DNA from: Deltaproteobacteria bacterium
Lineage (GTDB): Bacteria; Desulfobacterota; Desulfovibrionia; Desulfovibrionales; Desulfovibrionaceae
Assembly (NCBI GenBank): GCA_020861205.1
Contig: JAJBSY010000362.1
Coordinates: 1-7,483, forward strand
Length of the DNA: 7,483 nt
Direction: 5' to 3'
The translations under genes and the position numbers were made by a program. This document shows, one piece after another, positions 1-5,554 of the stretch. The notes beneath the pieces were generated by a model. It was not told the origin of the DNA. It saw only the letters and a list, made by a program, of their open reading frames with translations, and did no database searches. The stretch's first letter is position 1. Each line of letters begins with the position of its first letter.

Positions 1-745
1 TGATCCCGACGGCGCTTGGGGTGACGAGATAGTTGCGGGGGAAGACGCAGGCAATGGTACCGTCTCTCTTGATCTTCCCCAGGGCCATGTAATCCACGGC
101 CATCCCCGCGACAAGCTCGCCTTCGGCAACGTCTTGGGCGACAAGCGACGCGCTCTTGCCGATCTTGGCCTTGTTGGCGAGCATTTTTTGCAGGAAATCC
201 CAGCCGTACTGTTTTACCAGGAGCGAGATCCCGATGAAGGCCGTGCCCGAAACCATGGGGTCGGCGATGCCGAAAACCCCGGTGTATTCCTTATCCAGCA
301 CATCCTCCCATGTTCGCGGCGGTTTTTTCACCAGGCGAGGATTGTAGAGAACACCCAGCGCTTCAAAAAAAACGGCCGTAAATCCACGCCCCTCCCCGGC
401 GAAAGGATCGATGCGCCCCCCGTGGGACGGCGCGCTGTACGGTTTGAGCACCCCCTCTCCCTGGAACTGGAAAAAAGCGGGGATGCCGGTCGACCAGAGG
501 ACATCGGCCACGATTTTGCCGTTTCCGCGCTGTTCCCGGATTTTTTCCGTCAGCCGCCCGGCCCCGGCCGACAGAACGTTGAGTTCCACGTCCGGGTAAG
601 CTTTGGCAAAGGCCTCGCAAACCGCGCCGAGCAGAGGCTCCCTTACCGAGGTATAGAGCACCAATTTCTCGGCCGCGCGGGATGAGGCGACAATAGCCAG
701 CGCCAGACAACATGCCGTTGCAACGATAGATATTCTCCGGCCCAT
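1..745 (-). CDS. ABC transporter periplasmic substrate-binding protein, AfuA/COG1840 type (3' end outside window)
   Basis: This is the binding protein of an ABC importer, likely for ferric iron or a small organic or phosphonate-type ligand; the ligand cannot be read from the sequence. I translated 248 residues from the ATG at 745, and the frame is open to the left edge. About 90 residues are missing if the usual 330-350 aa applies. Residues 1-24 form a signal peptide (MGRR, a hydrophobic stretch, then ASSRA before AEK) with no convincing lipobox. The mature start KLVLYTS, then AFAKAYPDVELNVLSAGAGRL (split here as AFAKAYP and the GAGRL motif, about 45-65), ADVLWSTG (80-87), LGVLYNPRLV (130-139), TWEDVLDKEYTG (145-156) and ADPMVSGTAF (161-170) are the typical order in this family. 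The start is supported by GGAGG four bases upstream. It has its own promoter; permease and ATPase genes would be expected beyond the left edge. The family is fairly sure, the substrate unknown. Confidence 0.88.
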   Translation of the reverse strand, partial: MGRRISIVATACCLALAIVASSRAAEKLVLYTSVREPLLGAVCEAFAKAYPDVELNVLSAGAGRLTEKIREQRGNGKIVADVLWSTGIPAFFQFQGEGVLKPYSAPSHGGRIDPFAGEGRGFTAVFFEALGVLYNPRLVKKPPRTWEDVLDKEYTGVFGIADPMVSGTAFIGISLLVKQYGWDFLQKMLANKAKIGKSASLVAQDVAEGELVAGMAVDYMALGKIKRDGTIACVFPRNYLVTPSAVGI

Positions 746-764
746 GATACCTCCAGGACGGTTG

Positions 765-798
765 CCCGAAGCGCGCGTACGTGACGCGTCGCGAAGGG
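765..798 (-). other. Hairpin in the leader of the binding-protein gene
   Basis: On the minus strand, CGCGT and ACGCG pair across a CACGT loop, and GCG/CGC extends the stem past one bulged A, giving about eight pairs. An outer CCC/GGG can close it. It lies between the predicted transcription start (about 801) and the ribosome-binding site. No T-run follows, so a classical terminator is unlikely. It may only stabilise the mRNA or be a chance product of GC-rich sequence. Confidence 0.35.
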
Positions 799-807
799 AT
801 AGCCTCC

Positions 808-836
808 ATCATACCAGGCGGAAATTTTTACGGCAA
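808..836 (-). promoter_or_regulatory. Sigma70-like promoter of the binding-protein gene
   Basis: On the minus strand there is TTGCCG (831-836), a 17-bp spacer, and TATGAT (808-813) preceded by TGG, which makes an extended -10. Transcription would start near 801, giving a leader of about 55 nt. It lies in the 106-bp gap after the ligase gene, so the binding protein can be expressed independently. Confidence 0.65.
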
Positions 837-854
837 TGTCCGGCGGAAATTTTA
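817..854 (+). repeat. Imperfect direct repeat over the binding-protein promoter
   Basis: GGCGGAAATTTTTA (817-830) recurs as GGCGGAAATTTTA (842-854), 25 bp later, differing by one T in the run. The first copy fills most of the promoter spacer; the second ends in the stop codon of the ligase gene. The placement suits a transcription-factor site, but only two copies are seen and no regulator is linked to it. Confidence 0.4.
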
Positions 855-2129
855 TGCCACGTAGCGAGAGGGCACAGGGGCGGAACGGGACGCTTCCGGA
901 GTCTGAAGAAGCCCGCCCAACGCGGTCCCGGCGACAAACAGGATAAAGGCGTCGTTGATGCGGTACAGCCCGTCATCGAACATGCTCATGGCCAGGTAAA
1001 ACACGAGGGGGGCGAGCAGCCAGCGGTTGGAACGGGGGCCGCGCCAGGCGGCGGCGATGGCGACGCAATAGAACAGGAAGAAGGCGGCCGTTCCCACAAT
1101 GCCGGTTTCCACGAGCCTGCCCAGGATAATGTTGTGCGCCTGCTTGACCTTCGCCTCATACCCGCCGAAGCGTTCCCGCATCATCGCCCCGTGCTCCCGG
1201 GTGTAGGCCGCGTGTTCTTCTAGATAACTCTGATACCCGTGCCCGATGGCGGGCGCTGTCTTAAAGGACTCCCAGGCGACGTGCCAGATCGGCAAGCGGG
1301 TTTTGAACGTCGCGTCTTCCAGGGGATTGGTCACGGCGGAAATAAGCCGCTGCCCCACAAAACTTTCGCTCTTCACCCACAGGATGCCCCCGCCGAGAAC
1401 GGCGCACAGCAGCACGGCGAGAACGAGATGTTTCACGTACCGCCCGGGGAGCGATACGCCGAGGCACAGGAGCCCCAGGGGAAGCATCAGGAGGTTGCCG
1501 CGCGTATTGGTACTGAACAGGATATAAAAGGCGAGCAGGGCTCCGACCAACGCCGTGCCCCGCTCCCGGCCTGACGCGGCAATGGCCCTGTACAGCAGGA
1601 AGAAAAGGCAGGCGGACGCGTAAAGGCCGAGCCGGGAGGGATGCATGGCGAAAAGCTTCAACCGGCCGTCATGCCAGATGGCCGGATTGTCATACCCGTA
1701 GAAAACGGCGGCAATGGCGAAGCTTGCCGCCAGAGCGAGGAACAGCGCCCAAAAATACCCGCCCCCGTGGTGCGGTACGCAGAGAGAGAGGGCCACCCCC
1801 GAAAAAACGCAGCACCCCCACAACAGAACGCGCGGGAACTTGGACAGTGTGGCCGGGTTGAGCGCGCTGGCGATGAACGCGACACAGATAAAGACGGCGA
1901 AAGCCAGAAGCGGCAGACGCACACGGTTATCCAGGAACACGCGCCAGGCGCCCCGGCGACGGACCGCGCTTATCGCGAGGACCGTCATGGTCAGAATCGT
2001 CGCGGTCGCGTCGGTACGCAGGGGAAGAAAAAAGAAAAACGCGCATACACAGAGAAAAAAAAGCGCGTCCAACGGGGAGATGCCGTGCCGCGCGCAACGG
2101 GCTCCGATGCGTTCCCGAACTGAAGGCAT
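852..2129 (-). CDS. O-antigen ligase / polymerase family membrane protein (Wzy_C)
   Basis: This is an inner-membrane enzyme of the WaaL family, which transfers polysaccharide from undecaprenyl diphosphate to lipid A-core on the periplasmic side. The 425 aa match the family length. About twelve hydrophobic segments are visible (near 20-38, 41-57, 71-90, 100-118, 124-143, 168-184, 190-207, 211-225, 232-252, 345-361, 370-386, 391-408). The large periplasmic loop (about 253-344) carries TRLPIWHVAWESF (277-289), GHGYQSY and QAHNIILGRLVETG (330-343). Arg210 in NTRG and His332 in AHN sit where WaaL has its conserved Arg and His. The ATG follows AGGA with an 8-bp gap. It starts 28 bp after the CoA-transferase with no terminator between, so co-transcription is likely. 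No glycosyltransferase or wzx/wzy genes lie nearby. A Wzy polymerase or protein O-oligosaccharyltransferase of the same fold cannot be excluded. Confidence 0.87.
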   Translation of the reverse strand: MPSVRERIGARCARHGISPLDALFFLCVCAFFFFLPLRTDATATILTMTVLAISAVRRRGAWRVFLDNRVRLPLLAFAVFICVAFIASALNPATLSKFPRVLLWGCCVFSGVALSLCVPHHGGGYFWALFLALAASFAIAAVFYGYDNPAIWHDGRLKLFAMHPSRLGLYASACLFFLLYRAIAASGRERGTALVGALLAFYILFSTNTRGNLLMLPLGLLCLGVSLPGRYVKHLVLAVLLCAVLGGGILWVKSESFVGQRLISAVTNPLEDATFKTRLPIWHVAWESFKTAPAIGHGYQSYLEEHAAYTREHGAMMRERFGGYEAKVKQAHNIILGRLVETGIVGTAAFFLFYCVAIAAAWRGPRSNRWLLAPLVFYLAMSMFDDGLYRINDAFILFVAGTALGGLLQTPEASRSAPVPSRYVA

Positions 2130-2157
2130 GTAAATAATCCTAGGTTACGGCAAAAGG

Positions 2158-3504
2158 TTAGGCCTCTTCCTTGCCCTGCGAACGGCGCAAGAGCCCGAGG
2201 CTTTCCGCTTCCCGGAACAGGCCGTCACGGAAATCCGGATGCGCCAGGCTGATAATCCGTTCGCACCGCTCTTTTTTCGAACAGCCGACCAGGACGGCGC
2301 TGCCCCACTCCGTAACAAGCTGGTGCACCTGGCTGCGCGGCGCGGTAACAACTTCCCCCTGCGGCAGGGTCGGAACGATGCGCGACCTGATCCGCCCGCT
2401 CTCCTTATCCTTATAGGTGGAGGCCATGCAAATGAAACTTTTGCCCCCGTCGGAAACGAAGCTGCCGTTGACGAAGTCCAACTGGCCGCCGGTGCCGCTG
2501 ATCTGGCGTATGGACGAGGACTCCGACGAAACCTGGCCGTGGAAATCCGCCTCGATGCAACCGTTGATGGTAACGAGGTTGTCGTTCCGCCCCATGATCT
2601 CCGGAGAATTGGTATAGTTCACCGGGCATGAGGCGAGGCCGGGATTGTCCGCCACCCATTCATACAGTTCCAGCGATCCCAGGCAGAAGGTCCAAACCCC
2701 CTTGTGGCGGTCCGCCTTTTTTCTCGCGTTGGTCAGTTTGCCGCTTTTGTGCATGGCAAGGTAGGCATCCACCAGCATTTCAGTATGCATACCCAGGTCC
2801 CGCAACTCCGACTGCGCGATCAACGTGCCGACGGAATTGGGAACCCCGCCGATGCCGAGCTGAACGACGGAACCGTCTTTCATCTGTTTCACGATGTGCT
2901 CGGCGATGCGCAGGTCAACGTCGCTTGGTTCGGCCACGGGCAAGGCAACCAGCGGGTGGTTGCCGCCCTCGATGACATAGTCCACGTCCCGCAGATGGAT
3001 ACACTCCTCAAACCCGCCGCAGGTGCGCGGCAGGGCCTCGTTGACTTCCATGATCACGATCCTGGCCTTTTCCAGGAAAGCCATGGTCGAGGAGTTGGTA
3101 AGGGAAAAATTGAAATAGCCGTGTTTGTCCATGGGGGGCGTATTGATGACGGCGACATCCACATCCAGGGCTTTTCTGTATATTTCCGGCTGGTAGCGGT
3201 AGGACATGGGAATGTAGTCACACCGCCCCTCCTCCGCCCAGCGCCGTTCCTGGCTGCTGAAATGCCAACTTGAATAGGCCAGGGAAGACCGGTCCGCGAC
3301 GCGCTCCACGACGGCCAGGGGGCGGACGCTCATGAGCCCGCGAATGCCGACGTTGCGCAATTCATCCTTGCGCATGGCGAGGGCGGCATCAAAGGCGATC
3401 GGCTGGCACAGCCCCATGCCGTATTCCACCCAGTCCCCGGACTTGACCAGCGCCGCCGCGTTTTCGGCGGATATCACCTTCCGCGCATATTCCTTCATCA
3501 GCAT
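2158..3504 (-). CDS. Acetyl-CoA hydrolase/transferase family CoA-transferase (4-hydroxybutyrate/butyryl-CoA:acetate type)
   Basis: This is a cytoplasmic enzyme that moves CoA between an acyl-CoA and a carboxylate, commonly acetate, through a glutamyl-CoA thioester. From the chosen start it has 448 aa, close to the family norm. Visible features are the N-terminal SAENAAALVKSGDWV, VINTPPMDKHGYFNFSL (about 119-135), LGIGGVPNSVG (216-226), the probable catalytic Glu242 in HTEMLVDA, and GQVSSES followed by GTGGQLDFVNG (337-347), the acyl-CoA-binding signature. In the 4-hydroxybutyrate CoA-transferase of Clostridium aminobutyricum the glutamate is Glu238. An in-frame GTG at 3534 would add ten residues, but GAGGGGG sits correctly for the ATG at 3504; ATG 3510 is too close to it and ATG 3498 rather far. 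Substrates cannot be told from sequence: 4-hydroxybutyryl-, butyryl-, propionyl- or succinyl-CoA are all possible. Confidence 0.9.
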   Translation of the reverse strand: MLMKEYARKVISAENAAALVKSGDWVEYGMGLCQPIAFDAALAMRKDELRNVGIRGLMSVRPLAVVERVADRSSLAYSSWHFSSQERRWAEEGRCDYIPMSYRYQPEIYRKALDVDVAVINTPPMDKHGYFNFSLTNSSTMAFLEKARIVIMEVNEALPRTCGGFEECIHLRDVDYVIEGGNHPLVALPVAEPSDVDLRIAEHIVKQMKDGSVVQLGIGGVPNSVGTLIAQSELRDLGMHTEMLVDAYLAMHKSGKLTNARKKADRHKGVWTFCLGSLELYEWVADNPGLASCPVNYTNSPEIMGRNDNLVTINGCIEADFHGQVSSESSSIRQISGTGGQLDFVNGSFVSDGGKSFICMASTYKDKESGRIRSRIVPTLPQGEVVTAPRSQVHQLVTEWGSAVLVGCSKKERCERIISLAHPDFRDGLFREAESLGLLRRSQGKEEA

Positions 3505-3510
3505 ACACAT

Positions 3511-3519
3511 CCCCCTCTT
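3511..3519 (-). promoter_or_regulatory. Ribosome-binding site that fixes the CoA-transferase start
   Basis: The minus strand reads AAGAGGGGG directly before a cluster of in-frame ATGs at 3510, 3504 and 3498. The spacing suits 3504 best (six bases after the last G, nine after GAGG). The upstream GTG at 3534 has no comparable site. Confidence 0.6.
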
Positions 3520-3558
3520 GGATGATGAAAACACCGTGCATCCGCATCAGAAAAGTAC

Positions 3559-3622
3559 GCGGTAAAAAACCGCAAAAAAAGACGGACCCTGTTCAAGGGA
3601 GAAGCGGACGAGAGCCTTCCGC
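3559..3622 (-). promoter_or_regulatory. Structured leader of the CoA-transferase mRNA (possible attenuator)
   Basis: From the predicted start near 3622 the leader begins GGCGGA. It can pair locally with UCCGC (a GCGGA/UCCGC hairpin), or with the later UCCGUC (3581-3586) that directly precedes seven Us (3574-3580). A short CCCU-UGAAC-AGGG hairpin (3587-3599) lies between. Past the U-run is a second hairpin, GCGGU-UUUUU-ACCGC (3559-3573). Two exclusive pairings next to a U-run resemble an attenuator, but the stems are short and no known riboswitch is recognised. Confidence 0.3.
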
Positions 3623-3628
3623 CATATG

Positions 3629-3656
3629 ACTATACCATAAACGCCCCGCATCTCAA
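3629..3656 (-). promoter_or_regulatory. Sigma70-like extended -10 promoter of the CoA-transferase/ligase unit
   Basis: On the minus strand there is TTGAGA (3651-3656), a 16-bp spacer, and TATAGT (3629-3634) preceded by TGG. The start would be near 3622, leaving about 118 nt before the ATG at 3504. The rest of the gap (3657-3743) holds GC-rich palindromic words such as GGATATATCC and CCCGGG, but no clear terminator for the alkylation-repair gene. Confidence 0.65.
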
Positions 3657-3743
3657 GGAAGAAATGGCGGGACGGGAACCCGGGCCCCGGATTTTCCGCG
3701 CCCGTTCTTCATCGCAGGATATATCCCGCGCGGCGGCGTTGCG

Positions 3744-4451
3744 CTATTTCTTCATGGCTTCCACGCGCATGGCGGGCGGGAGCTTCTCCAGGGCATACCA
3801 GAACGCCGTTCTCGGCATGACGGAACGGCGTTCCATCAGAAAAGCGAAAACGGTCTCGGGGTCCGCGCCTCCCGCGACTTTGAGCGCCCAGCCGTACCCC
3901 TTTCGCACCATGTCATCCTGGTCCCCCAGCAACGTATCGGCTACAGCGTATATTTCACGCCGGAACGCGTCTTCCTTGGCCAAAGGAATGAAAGATACGG
4001 CGGCGGCCCGCTTTTTCCAGCGGTTTCCCGAGTCCGCCCACGCCCGGACCCGAGCCGCGGAATCCGGGTACATGCCGATGAAGGCCCCCACGCTCCGGGT
4101 GCACAGCATGTCGCAATGAGCCCAATTACGCACGTGGACATCCAGCCAGCGGTCAAAAAGGGCCAGATCGTCAGGCGTATAGAGCCCGCGCGCCCTGTAC
4201 GCCAGCTCGCAGGCAATGCCGCCTTCCTCCATGTAGCCCGATTCCCAGAACAGGTCGCAAAGGTCAAAAACATCCCTTTTCGGCCTTTTGCGCACCGCCG
4301 CCCAAACCTGGCCGGCAGCCCGTTTCACCTGGGCCGCTTTTACGCCATGGACGAGGATATCTTCCTTGAAAAACTGCCGCGTGCTCTCGCGGACGCGCGC
4401 ATCCGCGTGTTCCCGCAAAAAGTCGCGCGCCGTTTCGACAATCCGATGCAT
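3744..4451 (-). CDS. AlkD-like DNA alkylation repair protein (HEAT-like repeat glycosylase)
   Basis: This is a predicted DNA glycosylase of the AlkC/AlkD superfamily (DNA alkylation repair enzyme, PF08713), which removes N3- and N7-alkylated purines. The 235 aa are helical throughout, as expected for HEAT-like repeats. The family landmarks are present: RNWAHCDMLC with Trp110 and Asp114, RWKKRAAAVSFIPLAKE with Arg149, and VRKGYGWALKVAG with Trp188. These fall one residue away from Trp109, Asp113, Arg148 and Trp187 of Bacillus cereus AlkD, so activity is plausible. An in-frame ATG at 4478 would add nine residues (MVRKRSGGS) but has no ribosome-binding site, whereas the ATG at 4451 has GGAGG four bases upstream. 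I see no strong promoter in the short gap behind it, so it may rely on read-through past the hairpin at 4496-4517 or on a weak promoter. Confidence 0.9.
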   Translation of the reverse strand: MHRIVETARDFLREHADARVRESTRQFFKEDILVHGVKAAQVKRAAGQVWAAVRKRPKRDVFDLCDLFWESGYMEEGGIACELAYRARGLYTPDDLALFDRWLDVHVRNWAHCDMLCTRSVGAFIGMYPDSAARVRAWADSGNRWKKRAAAVSFIPLAKEDAFRREIYAVADTLLGDQDDMVRKGYGWALKVAGGADPETVFAFLMERRSVMPRTAFWYALEKLPPAMRVEAMKK

Positions 4452-4455
4452 CGAG

Positions 4456-4460
4456 CCTCC
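4456..4460 (-). promoter_or_regulatory. Ribosome-binding site that fixes the alkD-like start
   Basis: GGAGG on the minus strand, four bases before the ATG at 4451, lies inside the longer reading frame that begins at 4478. The same GGAGG-4-ATG spacing is used by the binding-protein gene at 745, which supports the shorter start. Confidence 0.65.
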
Positions 4461-4495
4461 AGACCTCTTCCTTACCATACGCGACCATGAACGAA

Positions 4496-4517
4496 ACAGG
4501 GGGCGTTCGCCCCCTGT
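4496..4517 (-). terminator. Hairpin terminator after the beta-propeller gene
   Basis: On the minus strand ACAGGGGGC, a GAAC loop and GCCCCCTGT form a perfect nine-pair stem, followed by TTCGTTC. The stem is strong but the T-tract is interrupted, so termination may be leaky. It lies 19 bp after the propeller stop codon and 44 bp before the alkD-like start. Confidence 0.7.
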
Positions 4518-4536
4518 CCATATCCACTCGCCGATC

Positions 4537-5439
4537 TTATTTGGATGCGGCCCGCGGCTTCATCGCAAAGCGGTAAACTTCCGAAATCTCCTTGTCGTAT
4601 CCGTCGTAAAACCCTTTGGGCATCCCCAGGATAATCCGCGCGCCCCGGTTGAAGTGCACCAGGAGCTCGCCGGTGGCCGCGTCAACCGCGAGGCCCTCGA
4701 TCTCGCCATGCCGCTTTACATCGGTGAACGCCATTTCGCGCGTGACCGTGGCGTAGGTCTTATCCGTTATGTTGACGCGGTAGAGGTTATCGGGTTCGTC
4801 GTAGTCGGCTTCCCCGTCGTCGGCGGTAACGTACAGCGCGCCGTCGTAGTAATAGACGCCCTGGATCCACTGGGGAACGGGCTGCAGATGCACCTTGCGC
4901 AAGTATTTGCCCGAGTCGAGGCTGTATTCGTACAGGTAGCGGCCGCTGTTTTCCCCGACCCAGGAACTCATCCAGACGGTGCGCTTGTCACGGTCCACGC
5001 AGATGCCGGAAACTTCCTCCTGCCCCGAGGACGGCTCGAATTTGAAGGTGCGTTTGAACTTGAGCGTGTCCGCGTCATGGATGGCGATCTGGATGTCTTT
5101 GCCGACCCCGTCCATGAACCATTCGGCGCTGATGAACAACTCGCCGTTGAAAACGTCGATGTCGCCGATGTGGTTGGAAGGGATGGCGTACCCTTCGAAG
5201 GGGTTTTCGTTGGACGCCACGAGGTTGCCCTTTTTGTCGTATTTATAAATGGCCTTGCTGCCGCTCACGTAATAATACTTGTCATCGACGGCTATGCCCT
5301 GCCGTCCCTTCACCGCGAAAGCGTCCTTCATCGTATAGGTGTACTTGGGAAGCTGGTCGGCATACTGCTCCAGGCCGGCAGCCGCCGCCGGCGTCGCGGA
5401 AAGGAGAAAAAGGATCAAAAACGCTGCCATTCTTCGCAT
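4537..5439 (-). CDS. Secreted beta-propeller-like protein of unknown function
   Basis: A 300-aa protein with a clear signal peptide: MRRMAAF, a Leu/Phe-rich core, then ATPAAAA before GLEQ (cleavage about 20-22). It should be periplasmic or exported. The mature part shows repeated units of a short G-x-x-V/I segment, a strand, and an aromatic strand ending in Tyr-x-Tyr or similar: QGIAVDDKYYYVSG (47), GDIDVFNGELFISAEW (92), SGICVDRDKRTVWMSSW (144), QGVYYYDGALYVTADD (193) and EGLAVDAATGELLVHF (248). That is five recognisable blades, consistent with a five- or six-bladed propeller of the SMP-30/NHL/SdiA-regulated kind. Acidic loops such as DDGEADYDEPD (207-217) could bind metal. I recognise no catalytic motif and no named family. 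AGGAG lies six bases before the ATG. It has its own promoter and a hairpin behind it, so it looks monocistronic. Confidence 0.8.
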   Translation of the reverse strand: MRRMAAFLILFLLSATPAAAAGLEQYADQLPKYTYTMKDAFAVKGRQGIAVDDKYYYVSGSKAIYKYDKKGNLVASNENPFEGYAIPSNHIGDIDVFNGELFISAEWFMDGVGKDIQIAIHDADTLKFKRTFKFEPSSGQEEVSGICVDRDKRTVWMSSWVGENSGRYLYEYSLDSGKYLRKVHLQPVPQWIQGVYYYDGALYVTADDGEADYDEPDNLYRVNITDKTYATVTREMAFTDVKRHGEIEGLAVDAATGELLVHFNRGARIILGMPKGFYDGYDKEISEVYRFAMKPRAASK

Positions 5440-5526
5440 ACATTACTCCTGGAGTGGTTGGAGGGTTGAAAAAGCAAGCCGGATACCGGGGCCAAAGCGG
5501 TCGTCCCGGTGTACGGACCGTCGGAA

Positions 5527-5554
5527 ATTATATAGGTTCCTGGCTTTTCTTCAA
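5527..5554 (-). promoter_or_regulatory. Sigma70 promoter of the beta-propeller gene, overlapping the SDR stop codon
   Basis: On the minus strand there is TTGAAG (5549-5554), a 16-bp spacer, and a perfect TATAAT (5527-5532). The -35 box contains the TGA stop of the SDR gene (5551-5553). Transcription would start near 5520, giving a leader of about 80 nt. That leader contains a possible CGGTC/GACCG hairpin and a CCGG-TAT-CCGG word followed by CTTGCTTTTT, which might partly terminate SDR read-through. Confidence 0.75.

Noticed and set aside
363..812. 149-codon minus-strand frame overlapping the binding-protein gene
   Set aside because: It runs out of frame with the binding protein, whose start, signal peptide and family motifs are clear, and it would begin upstream of the predicted transcription start.
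3505..3534. GTG start extending the CoA-transferase by ten residues
   Set aside because: There is no ribosome-binding site before the GTG, the added residues are not family-like, and the best site lies just before the ATG at 3504.
3559..3573. GCGGT/ACCGC hairpin read as a terminator
   Set aside because: On the minus strand the T-run precedes the hairpin rather than following it, and on the plus strand it is followed by As; neither orientation fits a factor-independent terminator.
4288..5469. 393-codon plus-strand open frame opposite the propeller and alkD-like genes
   Set aside because: It lies antisense to two well-supported genes with recognisable motifs and its translation resembles no family; long shadow frames are common in GC-rich DNA.
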